Shown: positions 34,006 through 48,300, counted from the first letter of the stretch. The stretch is DNA of 64,000 nucleotides from Cyclina sinensis (GCA_012932295.1 JAAONU010000001.1:47527134-47591133), one strand, 5' to 3'. Made by a program: numbers and translations. The notes: generated by a model not told the origin, from the letters alone.

Positions 34006-37000
34006 GACTGTCTCCATCAAACACAGTTACCATAAATTTCTCTTGCAAATTGTCTATAAAGATCACAAGCGTCGTTATTTCTAGTCATAATTTCATGATT
34101 TTCATAAAGACATTTAAAATCAAATGAAATGTGTTTTAAGCAAAAACGTTCATCTAAAGCAAAATTAAAACAGCCTTAAATTTTGCTTTCAAATTCAGTA
34201 TCTATTCAGAAGTGTTTTATTGTTTATACTCAGAACCTACCTTTTGATGCCAGGTTATTTTCTTTACATTAGCTGGAAGACAAGTTCTTAGTTTGAACAA
34301 TATTTATTTACTATAGGCACATGTTTATATTACAGAGAATACTAAAGACAATTCATCGTGACAGGATTACAGAAAAAGTGCTGGTAAAACGTATGTGAAC
34401 TCGTTTCCTTGCAAGTTCTTGCAACATGTATTAATCCGCTCTTTCTGATTTGATTTTATAATTTGCGCCAAAATTAAGCCAGTAAAAAGGTCAAAGATAC
34501 TTGTAAGCAATCTGATTAAAATCAGCTCCCAAAAAACGCTCTGCTCTTAGGATTTGAACGTCACCAAAGGTCACCTCATCACCTTTCAAACAGCCATTCA
34601 ATGCCTAGCTTTCAAGTTTTTAAAGGTAAATCAGTTTCTATTTTTACCATTTTAATGCATGTAAAAAATCTATATTTAACTGGGATCCCAAATAAATCAG
34701 TCGTTTTTTTGCCATAAACGTCACAGTTAATTGAGGAAATTTTATAAAATATTGGGATAATTGTATGTGTGGGAAAATTTCCAGTAGCTTTTGACATTTG
34801 ATAGATATTGCATGTATACCAAAATAAACAGGCAACTTGAATATTTTCGTCACCATGCTCATCATTTAATTAATATTCATTTAGAAAATACAGACCGAAA
34901 TTAAATAAACTTATATTAATCGAAGAAGAATTCATTTATCCTACGAAACACAACATATTCCCAAAATAATCAAGATGATTTAAACATGCTATACTCAACA
35001 TTAACACGCCGTGTGTACAGGTAAATCAAAGACGCGTCATAAAATCTAGTCTCATTGGCTGGGATATAAATAACAATACTAGGAATCCAGGTTATCAAGA
35101 AGATAGAATTGAATGGGTCGCCTTCAGATCTAACCGTAGCTAGATCGTATACTTCAGTCAGATTGATTTGTAAGGGGAAGAAGATCAGAAAAAATACGCA
35201 TTGTAAAGGGCTTGAAAATATGCCGAATTCATAAGATATACATTCGTTGCGATTCGTTTTCATAAAGTCATACTTATCCATTATATTGCAGAAAATATTA
35301 GTGGTAATATATGATTAAAACCTTGTTCCGTTTGCTTCGGTATTTATCTTGATTTATTGATATCTGAAATTCGAAATATAATTAATGTTCCACACAAAGT
35401 TTTTATCTGCAGGAAGCTCCTAATAAGATATCAATAAATAAATTAAATTCTACAACGCATACTAAGTCATCTGAAAACTAAAATCGTGGGTTTTAACATT
35501 AAATGCTGTACATTTACTTTGAATGCAAAAGTTACTTTAATCTTTCATTTTTTCCTTAAGCAGAAATTAGACTTAAGCTAATTTAGTCTAGGTAATCTAG
35601 GGTCAGAATTCCTAGATGTGAACGGTTATGCCAGTAATGCAGTTCAATGGATATTGAAGAAGAACTTTATTTTATTATCAAATAGTCTACTTGTAACATT
35701 TTACGAAAAATATAGAAACAGTAGATATTATTGACTAAAATGTTAGTGTATCATAATGAAACATGCATGCGATTAAAAAAATGACCTAATATATGTTTTA
35801 TCCTTTAGTCCAAGACCATTAATGTTCAGCAGACATATTTGATAAAATAAAATTGAAAATATATTTACGTTACATTTATTTCTTGTTTTAACAGCTATTA
35901 TTGAAGAACTATAACTGTCTTGTCAAACGATGAATCGATGTTTTATGGGCTAAAGAGAATTGACTTTATAAAAATGTTCAGACGGCACGCTAAAGAATTC
36001 AAAATATTTATTTTATAATTGTGCATTTAAGACGAAAAGTCACAATATGCTACGTTATAATATTCTTCCTGCAACTTGTTACATAAATATCGATTCTGTA
36101 GAATATAGGCATGATGTTGATTTTTGCTTTTCAAATATTTCTTTTTTAGCATCGTAGTGTTATATGTTATATTAACGCATTTTAGTCTGGGAACACTTTT
36201 AACATGTTTAGTGACAATAAAATTTTGAAATATATGTTTACGTGATGTGACGTGACAAAATCACAATCCGGTCAATTTGACGTCATAAACTAATAAAACA
36301 CAAAATGTCTTCCGCTCTCTCTTCATTACAAATTTGTTCTGCCTTTGTAAAATACGATCGAAGAATACTGAAACATGGATATGGATCACACAACAACCTC
36401 GAAACTATGTTGCATGTTGCAATACGTCCGAAGTGTCAAACTCATTGATGGAATGTAATACATCCATTGTTTATTCCCTTGTAAGTGTACTTTCTGGTAG
36501 TCAGATTGCGATAAAAATTACACAAAAGTAATTTGAAAACAGTGTGTAACATCTGAAAGTGAAGAAAACAAACAATATGAAAATGTAAAATTTGAGCATA
36601 TTGTTGAAAATCCCTTGACACGGTCCATATCTATCAATCAGTGTGAGTGAGGGCTATTCTCTGTGCATTATATACAGGCTGAAATGTAAAATGCTTTGGT
36701 TGATACAACATTAAGATCTGGTATCATATAAAAGAAGTTTATGTTCTTTCTATGTTTAATGACTATCACTCATTGTTTGCACACGCTTGTATCTATCTGT
36801 CCGCTAATCCGTTTTTTAACCTTTATTGGTGAGGTTAGCTGGACTTCTGAAAAACCAAGATTTATGCAATAAATGTCTCTTAACTAGTTTTGACGAAACA
36901 GATATCCGAGTACACTTCAAGCATAAAGTTTTATTTTTGAAATAAATGAGAAGTTTATAGAAACTTGTTTGCCAAACACTTAATGTTATCTCTTTATTTT

Positions 37001-40000
37001 GCTTCTTGCTATATGATTGTCTGTAAATGCATTATAAAAGCATTTACATTTCATTTGTCTTATATTCAACGGGATTTGTATATAATTGAGTAAAGTACAT
37101 ATTTTATCTCTTGCTTTATTCAATTTGTTTAGTATTACTTGAAATTCGAGCAATAATTGTCTCAAGCAATAAAGCGTAAATATTGTTAGGGTGTCATTTG
37201 CCAACTGTTTCACAAGTTATAAAAAAATGGACAGCAGATTATGTAACTTTATATCTATCAGAGAGATATTGCGTAATAATTACTGTATTCAGATTACACG
37301 TCTCTTTTTCTCTGTGAGACTGGGGTAATTTTGAAAGAAATGTTACATTCTCTTTTCTATGGCTTATGTGTGTACTGGTTTGAGCTTCGTTTACAATTTT
37401 CAGTCTATTTTCTATCTTTCACCAAAAGCTCTCAGTTTAGACCGATAAGAGTGGTCAATATTTATTTATTTCCTGAAAATAATAAGTAATTTGATTGAAA
37501 TGTTATGTTAAAAGATAAGGGAAGACTACTTGGATATCTACTTGCAGATGTCAAGTTAGGTGTGCCCTAATCGACCGCCGAGATATATATGGGTATAATC
37601 TTGTTGAATCACATCGAATTTACTTAGCCAGTAGTCAAGAACTGTTCAATTCATTATATTATTTTGTCATGCGACGGAAAGGTTTCAAGGGTTTATTAAT
37701 TTGCAGTGAAATTGAATTCAAAATGGTGCTAGCAATGATGTTTTGAATAATGGACATGTCTAGAGCAAACAAATACTTACCATAAATATATTAAACTTGA
37801 ACTCAGAACTGTCAAGCTTCTTGATTTGCTTTAGGCACAAATAGTTGCTGATGTTGCATAATGCAGAAAGGGACTGCTAAAGTGCAGGCATTTCTCTTTT
37901 CTGTCTAAAACATTCACACTGGCATGTGGATTATTCTAGCAAGTCTGTAGTATATTTGTTATATATTTAGTACTTAGATTTAGATATATTCAGATGAATA
38001 GATGTTGTTTGAAATGATAGCAAAACGGAAATGGCTTATGTTATGAGTAAAGACAAGTTTAATAATATTTAATGAATAAAACTTTAAAAAAGTAATAAAT
38101 GTTTTACCATTAAATACAGATACAAGATTTCTCATTATCAGACTAAGCTGAATACTACAATTTATGACCATGCACTGTTCTTAGACTGAAGCTTGCCCTC
38201 GAAGTTTATCTTCTGGCGTCGCATCAAATGACAAACTAAAATGTCCCCGACTTGAAAATCTACAATTACTTATTCAGCATTTCGAGGTATTTAATGCCTA
38301 TTCGACGTGCTCGTCTCTATCTGGTTAGAGGACCTGTCTGTCGATACTTTATCGAAAGCTGTTTATTCACGTATGTTTTGTAACTCCATGCCAATATCGA
38401 CAATTTATTGCTGACAATAACAGATAATCTACTTAGTATGCAGATTAAATGGGAAGGAGGAACGACAAGACAGATTTTATTACAATACTAAAACAATTTT
38501 AAAAACGTCACCGTCTGCCAAAGCAGTAAAATACCTTAGGAGTAATTTTCAGCGTTTCTGCATCTAGTATCATACCATTAAGAAGTAAAAACGTATTAAA
38601 AAAGCTTAATTTTATTGATGACTTTGGGTCAAGAAAGGAACGCGTCAAAATATCGCGTGACCTTTCCTTGTTCAGCTTACGATTTTTTACCATTGTAATA
38701 ATTGTAAAGATTCATTTGGGATCATCATATCGGTTTTAGTTTAGATAAGTCTGAAAAAAAGAACGAAGTTCGGTGAGAATGCCACAGGTGCGATCAATAT
38801 TATATCACGTCTTGAATAATAGTGATCTTGTTTATGGTTTGCAGTGAAATTCAGGTTGTTTCTGCGTTGAGACAATCCCTAACAAGGAGTGGATAGGCAC
38901 ATTATACTTTAACATCGCAAGTGAGGGACAGTTTTTAGACCTCTTTCTTCTCGCATTGGTAGACTTAATGGTACAGCATAATAAACTATAAAACAAGAAA
39001 TATATTTTTTTTAAAGCTGGAAGACGTAGGTTACATTGGAAGGATTATGCATTTATCACGCTCTTCTTTGAAGACAAGAAGAGTGGCCACAATTCCATAT
39101 AACTGTAACCTACAGAATTAATCGAGTGCCAAGAAGACGAATCTTGTAGTAATAACACGACTAGATACATTTGCATTGGATATCTGAAATATATTCAGAA
39201 GACAAGCAAAGAAAAGTGTTGCTCACCATGATAAAAGAGAACGAGAGAGCAAAAGAAAAATTATTACATTGCCGCTTACTACGAAGCAGTGACGGATGCC
39301 ATCAAACTTTGTGATACCTTCACCAAATAATTCATATTATAAAGCAAGGTTGGGAACAAAATCTCACAGTGACACTCCAGGTCTTTTGGGACAATGGACA
39401 CTTACCGTTAAGAAACCTCAACGTTTAGGAGATATTCAGGAACGGTTTATGATGATGTTTCTGGTTACTGTTATCTGATATCTTTCAATGCTTTGTATCT
39501 ATTTCTTTATTGAGAAACTTTATTGATGCACACACACTATTTATCAGTATTTCATGAATCTTATGCCTGCAATGATGATGTCTATAATGTTATAACTACA
39601 AATTGCATTGTCTAATTTCACAAAGAAACCAATTGTTTCTGACGAAAACAACTTTTTAACATACTAAACAGAAATCACATACTTTCAAAAAAAAGAAAGC
39701 TTCTATTTTGTTTCAATATAAAACAACAGCAAAAAGAATTGCATTCACATAAAATTATATAAAATGAAAGTGTAGACATTTCGCAGAGTTTCAAACAGCC
39801 AGCATCAAGCGTGACTGAAAGTAGGTTAACTCTTTAAAATAGTGTTACAGAGCAGTTCACTGCATTTGTATATGTATAAAATATTCCGTACCTTGCAGAA
39901 AATATTTTACATACGCTTGTCGATGTTCTAGCTGTGCCACGTGACCGTCTACGTAGACAGGCTGCTGTGATTAATTCATCTTGTAATTTTACTATAAAAA

Positions 40001-41128
40001 TCTTAGACATTGCCTATTCTCAACGGGGCTTTTGTAGCTTTTTGTCGTTTTCAGACAAGAATAATTTGGAATATAATTTGATGTAATAGCAGGAAAATGC
40101 TCAGACAATACCAATTTTCAAAAGAATGATCTAAAATTTAGCGTTCATAATAAATTCTTCAGTTATTGACGTGCATGCAACATAAATGCCAACATCGTTT
40201 AAGAAATTATTATATCTACATTTATAAACTTTGGTCTGAAGTAACTGCTGTTGGTTTGTTTGATATTAGGAAACAGCTACGCATTATTTAAGTGTATATA
40301 ATGCATTAAAGAAAGTTTTGTCTTGTTCTTATACATTCTTAAACATTTGCGTGTATTCTAATGCCCTAAATGACCTAAGAAAAATTTCCACCAGCTCAAT
40401 ATTAATCGAGCCAGCTTTTGGTGAGCGCTACAAAGTTTTCAGCGGCGTCCCAACGTAGTGCGTGCGTCAGTCAATCTCTTCGTCTCAGATTGTCCGGTAT
40501 TACGTACATCATGCTTGGAGGGATTTTAATACAGTGTATCTTGGCAAAACAGACTGTGGTTTGTATAAAGACAATAATCACATTGTGATTCAAATCCGGT
40601 TAGCTCGGCCATGCTCTTAGTCTTTTATGTATAAATATGTTATAGTTACTTTGTATAAACTTCTTCCTTGACAGGAGGAGGTAGTGTCTGCATGAACTAG
40701 GGTTGTTGCTCAACTTAGATGCTATAGGAACATATGCAGTTATTCTTGTACAGAATACAACGTTGTAGTGTAAAGAGGGTGATGGGCGGAATATTGTCTA
40801 ATTTATTTATAATTTTGTGATGCATGGCTTGATTTTAAAATACCTTCCTACAAATATGTTTATTTGCAAGACATAATGTGTTGGTTCGAGCTGTTACGTC
40901 GAATATGAAAAAAATGCTAGTAATCAAGTTTGCTGGGGATATATGTTCTATGAAGTGTCTGCAACTTACCTGTCGTCATTTAATATTGTGTATAAAGTTA
41001 AAATTTATTTCTAGCGAATAATCACCCATAGCACACGTGTGCACAAGTTGTTCATGTTAAACTTGTTATATTAACATACGTTAGTTAATACAACTGATAA
41101 GAAGAAAATAAATTTTCTATATATTATA
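34006..41128. other. 7 kb with no identifiable gene
   Basis: AT-rich DNA. A tRNA-like minus-strand box-B motif (GTTCAAATCC, about 34552) and the phrase CTGATTAAAATCAGCTC (about 34512) suggest a fragment of an interspersed element at 34.49-34.61 kb. The 103-codon minus ORF 34970-35281 (MDKYDFMKTNRNEC...) has two hydrophobic segments but no homology that I recognise. A 47-codon ORF (36305-36448) follows TGACGTCA at about 36276. None of these is strong enough to call. Confidence 0.35.
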
Positions 41129-41130
41129 TA

Positions 41131-42487
41131 CTGACGGAAAAATATAACTGTGCACACTAAAATACTTAATATCTTTTATTAGGTATAAAATTATTTTAGC
41201 AGATTTCTTTTGTGTAATTCACAAGGTAATCTTGTTTCAATAATACTGCTTTTCGCGAGTTGCACGTGCAAAATGTATAGCCCGTAACGGTCGCGCTTTT
41301 TACGTGTTTCTTTATGTTAACATCCTCGTACATGCTGTTTCGAGTTATTTTAACCGTCAAATTATAGTGAGCTACCCAGCAGTTCAGAAAAACACCTTAA
41401 TTTGGATTTTAAGTCTTTGACGACAATGCCACGCATCTCAGAAAATGATCGCCTTCGTGCCGTCGGTATGCTCCAAGCAGGCATTGCTCAAAATGCGGTT
41501 GCGCAGCGTTTTGGTGTTCACCGAAACACCATATCAGCACTTTGGCGACGATTTCAGCAAGGTGGCAACGTCCGTGATCTACCACGTCCAGGGCGTCCAC
41601 GTGTGACGTCAATCCGTCAAGACAATTATATCCGGCTTACACACCTACGGAATCGATTTCAACCGGCCACATTAACAGCACGAACAATTTCTGGCTTGAG
41701 ACCTATCAGTGGACGAACTGTTAGAAACCGATTAAGAGAGCACAGCATTACTCCACGACGTCCTGCGATACGTCCTACTCTTCTCTTACGTCATCGACAA
41801 CGTCGACGTCAGTGGTGCAGACAGTATCTAAGGCTTCCAAGAGCATATTGGAATAATGTTCTGTTTACTGACGAGTCACGGTTTCACTTAGAAAGTTCGG
41901 ACGGACGAGTTCGTGTATACAGGCGTCGCGGAGAACGTTACTTGGATCCCTGTGTTTTTCAACGTCAAGGGCGTAACATGACGTTTCAACAAGACAACGC
42001 TCGGCCACATGTAGCACGTGTAGTTACCGGGTTTCTGGCTCAGCAAAACGTGAGTGTCTTACCCTGGCCCGCTGTTTCACCAGATCTTTCACCAATTGAG
42101 CACGTTTGGGATGAGATGAAGAGACGCCTCCGTCAAAGACGTAACCAACCTCTCACGCTGGACCAACTAGCGCAGACATTGGTCAACATCTGGAACACCA
42201 TTCTACAGGCAGTTATCGCCAACTTAGTTGCCTCTATGCCTCGTCGCTGCCGTGCTTGCTTGAACGCCAATGGAGGCCACACACGATACTGACCTTGTGA
42301 AATCAGATTTCATACCTGTCAACTTCTGCGCCTTGTTACTGTAAAAATTGTTTTACATCATGAAGTGTTTGTATTGATTGTTAGAAATAAAACGTTGATT
42401 GGCTAATTTGCAAAGTTTTATGTTACTATTCCTAATATTAAAAAAATTCTATACCTTGAAGTATGCACAGTTATATTTTTCCGTTAG
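41131..42487 (+). mobile_element. Tc1/mariner element, internally deleted
   Basis: CTGACGGAAAAATATAACTG then TGCA at the left is matched inverted at the right (CTAACGG...), with one difference over about 24 bases. Both ends are flanked by TATATA, containing the TA target. The 1.36 kb element carries one transposase ORF and an AATAAA signal near 42386. The size is at the low end for the family, in keeping with the missing block in the transposase. High TIR identity and the open frame indicate recent activity, with movement probably supplied in trans. Confidence 0.93.
41402..42292 (+). CDS. Tc1-like DD34E transposase, internally deleted
   Basis: It would encode a cut-and-paste transposase that binds the element's TIRs and integrates at TA. 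The 296-residue frame has, in order: a first helix-turn-helix (about residues 12-52, with AVAQRFGVHRNTISALWRRF); a GRPR hook at 64-67; a second helix-turn-helix (about 99-116); the first catalytic Asp in FTDES (D157); the second in QQDNARPH (D198); and the Glu in SPIEHVWDEM (E233). There are exactly 34 residues between D198 and E233, the DD34E signature of Tc1 proteins. Only 40 residues separate D157 and D198, where about 90 are usual, so roughly 50 residues of the catalytic core, including the GxxVMVWG-type strand, are missing without breaking the frame. The usual length is about 340. Met9 (MPRISEND) at 41426 fits the family start better than the upstream ATG. Probably catalytically dead, but it may still bind DNA. 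Confidence 0.93.
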   Translation: MDFKSLTTMPRISENDRLRAVGMLQAGIAQNAVAQRFGVHRNTISALWRRFQQGGNVRDLPRPGRPRVTSIRQDNYIRLTHLRNRFQPATLTARTISGLRPISGRTVRNRLREHSITPRRPAIRPTLLLRHRQRRRQWCRQYLRLPRAYWNNVLFTDESRFHLESSDGRVRVYRRRGERYLDPCVFQRQGRNMTFQQDNARPHVARVVTGFLAQQNVSVLPWPAVSPDLSPIEHVWDEMKRRLRQRRNQPLTLDQLAQTLVNIWNTILQAVIANLVASMPRRCRACLNANGGHTRY

Positions 42488-43175
42488 TATATATATTTTT
42501 TAAACAAAACAAACCATCAAATAGTAATTGATTTAAGCGAACATTAAATAAAAACATTTGCGGTTTGTATTCGTTTTAGAAGAGAAATAGCACTTCCCTG
42601 CTGCTGTTGGTACATTCAACGCCTGAAAAGTCTCGAAATGATCGTTTCTGTTTCTCTGGCGTTTGTCTGATTGGACTTAATCTATGCTTTTCAGTTGAAA
42701 TATCAACAACCAGCGTTTATGTAGGAAGTTACTTTTTTCAGTTTCGTTGAATTTTACCTGGAATCTATCAAGGCAAGCACAGACTGTAGTTTTACATCCA
42801 TTTCGTGATGTTCTACAATAAATCAAATTTATTCATTAATATGCAAATCGGAATGCAAACGTTAACTTACAGTTCTTCACTTATATAATTACTTGTTTCT
42901 GTATTGTTCATGCATTTCGTTCTGTCGTGTTGGTAATGAGGAAATATATACTAATAAAAGTTAAAAACGGGTTTGTAGTCAAGTTACAGTAATAAGCTGA
43001 AAACAAACAACATGAAATTGAGAGAGAAAATGTGACATTTTAGTTTCTAATGAAAAGGCAACAACGGTATTGAAGTGAATGGTGAAAAACTTGGTTTGAA
43101 GATAAATTTGATTCAAATCGAACATCATTTTATTATCAGTATTAGTTCGAAAGGTAAAAGTTAAAAATCTTATAC

Positions 43176-43293
43176 CTGAAAAACGCCTCCATTTAAATTC
43201 TTCTTGCAACTTCGCATGTCCTATTGCTATATTCTCACAGATAATTTCATTTGTCTCTTTCCGTGCAACTCCGATGCAAGTTGTTGTTTCCAT
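43176..43293 (-). CDS. Candidate first coding exon, unknown protein
   Basis: On the minus strand an ATG at 43293 opens METTTCIGVARKETNEIICE and, through HAKLQEEFKWRRFS, reaches the consensus donor CAG|GTATAAG at 43176/43175. Residue composition is balanced and charged, unlike the Phe/Ile-rich chance frames around it; the same frame continues into low-complexity text past the donor, as expected for an intron. An acceptor-like TGATTCAG lies just before the ATG, so it could instead be an internal exon. No domain recognised. No partner exon was found within a few kilobases. Confidence 0.28.
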
Positions 43294-45270
43294 TCTGAAT
43301 CATTATTAATATTTCTTACCTATGATTATACAACGTCTAGAAGGAAGCAATCTTGAAAAAATAACTGCTAATAAGGACAGCTCTTGTGGGCGTTGTAGGA
43401 GAAAACCGAATCAAAAAGCCAGTTCCTTAACACATATTTTTCCAGTAATGATGAAGTTAGAAAGCATGGGGACTATACCTATATAAATCTTCGGTTGGTC
43501 CTGTAGCTGGTTTTAACCTATTCTATTTTAACATATTAAAGAAAATTCATATGTTAGTAGTTTGTAAGGAAATATTGTATGGGACAGGAAGAGAGATGTC
43601 AGCGATTACTTTTTAAAACACCATCAACAGCAACAACGTTTCCTATATATTCATTCACTTTTATATGTTGTTATTCAATAAAACGTGATGTATACCTAGC
43701 GGTTTGTGTTGTGTTGGAAATGGTTTGCGTAGGGATTGCTTTGGCATACTTAAGGATGTCTACGATCAATTTTCACTTTAACTAAACATAGAAATAAAAA
43801 CAGTTTTAATCAAATAACTTCCGTTGAGAATGTCATATAATAGTGAGACATGGTTTATAGTACCTTATTTCTAGTGATTGCTTAGTTTTGCATTTGGTCT
43901 GTCTGCAATTGGGATAAATGCGAGTAAAGGCAAAGTCACTGTAACTTAAATCAGAAAAAAATGGTTTTATGTGAGTTTTTTTCTTTAGAAATTTGTTATG
44001 CAATAAAACTTTGTGTTGGTTGCTTGTGTTAGTTGTTTCTGTACAGTTGTCGTTTTGGATTAAGTGTTAGGCTGATTATTAAATAAATCAAGGTCAGTGT
44101 CACTTAAAAGTATCAGTTTATGTCAAAATGTTATAGTGCTGTGCTGAATAAGTAGACTGTATGAAATAAGCTTTTGGTACTGCGTTTAGGTGTCGTATTG
44201 TTTTTGTTCCTGTGATATTAGGTTTGGTAACATTCAATCACTGTGATAACATTAGTTAGAAATGTCATGAAATAATGCTTTCCGGTACTGTAATTTTCTT
44301 AGGTTTTAAAAGTATGAGTAAAGCGTCTAGAAGACGACGAATGTTTTAGTATATTTCCTACAATCAATATAAGAAGATGGAAGTAAATTATGCATTTTAT
44401 GTATTTCTAAAGGTCTAAATTTCCCTTGTTGTCCATGACAATGTGTAAGTAGAGGTGTATATTAACTGAAAGGACACAACGCTAACTGCGTATGCATTTA
44501 GGTTTTCTTTAATGAAAGTCTCGTTTGGCTGTGTTAATTTCACTGGTTTTATGTAAAATTCTTTGGTAAAACAAAGGCAAATAAGGTAAGCTGAATTTAG
44601 CCATAATTATTCTGGCATGTGTTTTCCGTATTTCCGTATTTGAAGTGACTGTTTAAGTATGTTATTATGTGGTTTTATATATGAGCAGCAACAAAATCTC
44701 CTTAAACATAAAATTCTGGAAGCATTTTGAAAACTAGATTTCTTTTCTCTAATACTTGCTGATGAAAACATGTCTGCTATAATTTCATCAAACTTTTTTT
44801 CTAGTGAATTTTCCCCTGTCTGTTCTAAATGGAGTTATTATGTGGGAGCAATGCAGTGTGTTCTTGTTACAGTATTTTACTAACTTACATGTACCCGCAC
44901 AGTGTCTGTTATCCTGGCCCGCGAGATGCTTGATTGATGCCTGGAACATAAAGGAGATTGAGGGTTTCCTTGTCATATCTCATTTTCTATCGTCTTTGTA
45001 ATATCAAAACAACTATTTCGTGTAGCATGGCATTTTTTATAACATACATAATTGTTCACGTGTCTTGAAAGCATTTAGTTGCCAGAAGGGACAACTGAAC
45101 ATTTTTATTGATAGCTTGAACGTTTGATCCGCATGATAAACCGTATTTTGTCTTCGAATTCGCATGACATCAAAATATATTTCTCTACCGACAAATGGAG
45201 ATTTTTTGACGATTAATCAAAACCCCGTTCGGTGTCAAAAACCATAATTATTGTAACAACATATATAATA

Positions 45271-45306
45271 ATTATCCATGCGCTGTATGTATAATCCATG
45301 CGCTGT
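45271..45306. repeat. 20-bp tandem duplication
   Basis: ATTATCCATGCGCTGT and ATAATCCATGCGCTGT lie exactly 20 bases apart and are followed by CACAAAATTTACTC. A related sequence (ATTCATACGCTGT then GACAAAATTAACTC) occurs at about 50908, suggesting a shared old dispersed repeat. Confidence 0.6.
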
Positions 45307-48300
45307 CACAAAATTTACTCGTGAAATTCATGCAAAATGTGTGATTACAGTCGAACTGGATTTATAGGATAGCTTTGTTATAAAAAGCGTTCAATACAAC
45401 TTTGACAATTCATTGAATGGAAGTATGTCAGCAAAGGACGTATCATTGGCATATACATGTACTTATCATTACAACAATAATATTTAAAAAAAAAAGACTG
45501 ATAACGATGATGACGATGATAATGAAATATCTGTAGAAAATAAATAAGAATAAAACTAAAACAGACTCTGACATCTGTTGTTATGCATTGTTGTCTTTTT
45601 CTCTGTAATTTGGGGTATTTTGTATTGTTTTTTTTTTCATTTTAAAATATGGTGGTATTTGTTTCAATGGCGATATTTTTCACACTTTTTAATAAATAGC
45701 TGTCTTATTTTCAAATTCATTTTCATTTTATTAGCTCGTCTGTTTTCGAAGAAATCATTGTTCCGAACATTTTTAGACAAAAGTGATAAAAACAAAATGT
45801 ACTTTGCATATAGAAATAAAGTATTTTATTTCTAGTACTGTCTATGAAACCTTCAACATCTTATTTAGGACATGTCACATGGACATTTTAGATGCAAAGT
45901 TTTGTTTGCAATGCATATCATTAATGTATGACTAATGTTCTAAATTATACTTATACGTGCAATAACTTTGGTACATTTATTTTCAGATTACTATTTGAAA
46001 AATAGTTTGCTTGTGTATTTCGTGATCTTCTCCACAACATATTACAAAGCTGTTAGGAGCGTCCCTATTTTTGCACAGTGCCTTGCAGGCAAATGATGCA
46101 TGCTTCTTTATTTTACGTAAATAGTTGAGTTTTTGATGAAAAAATAGAATACTTTCAGACTTATTTTGAAGCAAATGATAGCTTTCTCTCGAAATATGAT
46201 AGTATAAGTTATTCCTTTACAGTGAATTAATGATGTAAATTTTTGATAGATAGAAATGTAATACTGTGGTTGTTTTGAGAGATTGTCGGGCACTGATATC
46301 CTGTCATTCCCTTGTCATTGAATGGATTCGCATTTCAATTATTTGAAATATACCCTGCACATTTCTATGGGCTTAAAAGCTTAAATATGACTGAAAGAAA
46401 GCACTCCCCAAGAAAATATTTATAAAATATATGTTTGTGCATGTTAACGTCGAATAGATTCTGCTTTTGTTAAAAAAAGCAGCCATACAAGTTCTTTAAT
46501 AACAAAAGAAACATCTGAATTTGAAACCATTTTTCCTCAATTTTCTTTTTGGACCCGAAAAAATGCTTCATGTCGCGATTCTACTCTGCTTAAATATGTT
46601 ACTGTTATGATGAATGTTACTGGGTTACATCAACGTTTACCTCTCTATGTTTATAACGGTTACAGACATAAAATCTCTGCTATTTCTGAATTAATATGTA
46701 AATATTATTGCAAGAATATTTCTTTTGTCTCCTGAAGTTTTTAATGAATTCTTTTGCAGTGAGATCGAAATAGTTACTACAATGGCGGTTTAATATACAA
46801 ATGACTGTCAATTTTTGCTTAAGGACGTCTGTCAATAAGTGGCGAATTCGCCCCATCTTATGCGGGCCTTCCTGTCGAGAGGAATTTGAAAAAAAAGATA
46901 AACATGGACTTGTTACCATGGAATGTCTCGTGTAAGACCCGTTGTTCAAAGGTCAAGGTCACTTTGAAATGTTAAAGATGAAAATTATTGCAATTTCTGT
47001 TTTCAGGACAGCTTGACTATATACATTTTTAGATTCCGTTTAGATCTAGATTGAGTTCGTCCTTGGGAATATTTTTTTTTAAATATGACATCCATGAACC
47101 TGTTCTTGTAATTTTCATCTATTTGTACTCTGTTTAATAGTACAACGCTCACTTGGCCTAAATGTCGTCTATAACAAATATGACTAGAATACACGAATCT
47201 ACGCACAATGTTCAGTGTCTGATATGACGGTCAAATCATAACGATCGTGCTCATTTATGCTATATATACAAAAACCTTCCTATCTTGCGTTTTTTTTTAT
47301 CAATATGCGGGGAATTCCTCAGAATATCTATAATGATTGTTTTGTCATTTGTTTGTTTATAACAGGCTCTGTTTGAGTTGATTGATTACATAAAATATCC
47401 CTTCGAATAACTTGTCACTGATAATTTAAGATATGCAAATAGGAACACAAAAAACATATTCAAAACTGCCTCAGATTATATTGCTGAAATCAAAACCAGC
47501 ATTTGAACCACTCAATATTTCCAAGCTGCATAGTAAGGGAATTTTCAAGGGCACATTTTAAGTGGCATTGTCTTATTCTTTTAACAAATGTTTGTTTTGA
47601 GAGCAAATGTGTTTTTTTCTGTAATGATCATTCTATTAAATATGCGTAGTTTCCCAATGCGAGGTACAAAGAAAAACAATTCTACAGGAGACGGATTTCG
47701 AGAAGACATAAAGAGTAAAAGTGATTCAACAACGTGGCGTCTAGCTTCTCTTGAATTGGACATAAAATTAATTGGAAAATAAGGTCATTGTAAATTAAAT
47801 CAAAACATATTAATGGACTAACAACTGATTAACGTTTAAAATTGCTAAATGTGAGAAACACGGTGTTTACATCGAAGACAATGACATTTTATGTTATTCA
47901 ATAAAGTGAAATGTTATTAGCGAAGTTTTGCAGTATATACACGTTTCTCAACAGCATTATTTTGTTACGTATTGTCTTTTTTATTTTCAACAACTGAACC
48001 ATCACACTACACGGCACGTCGAAATTACAACGAAGTTCTAAAGTTTGTTGTAGATAGATTTCATTCTCTGAACTTTATGAACAATCAAGAGCCATTTTGT
48101 TAGGTCTTGAAATTTGTGCTTTGATTCACGAATCTAAGCTTACGTAAATGTTACTTTTAATTATGTTATTATATACATGTATCTCTTTTAAAGCTAAGTA
48201 TGTGTTTAGTTAAATTTCAATTCTCGTAAATCACATTTTAACGAAGAGAATTTCCGAGATTTGGAATATTTTGGTTTCATTTTATGCAATACGACCTTGT

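Noticed and set aside
33728..34066. 112-codon minus-strand ORF, among the longest in the window
   Set aside because: It crosses the right TIR and the target duplication of the hAT-like element into flanking DNA, so it cannot be an element gene. Composition follows the AT-rich background.
34970..35281. 103-codon minus ORF with two hydrophobic segments, possible small membrane protein
   Set aside because: Hydrophobic runs are common in T-rich chance frames. No family resemblance, duplicate copy or promoter was seen.
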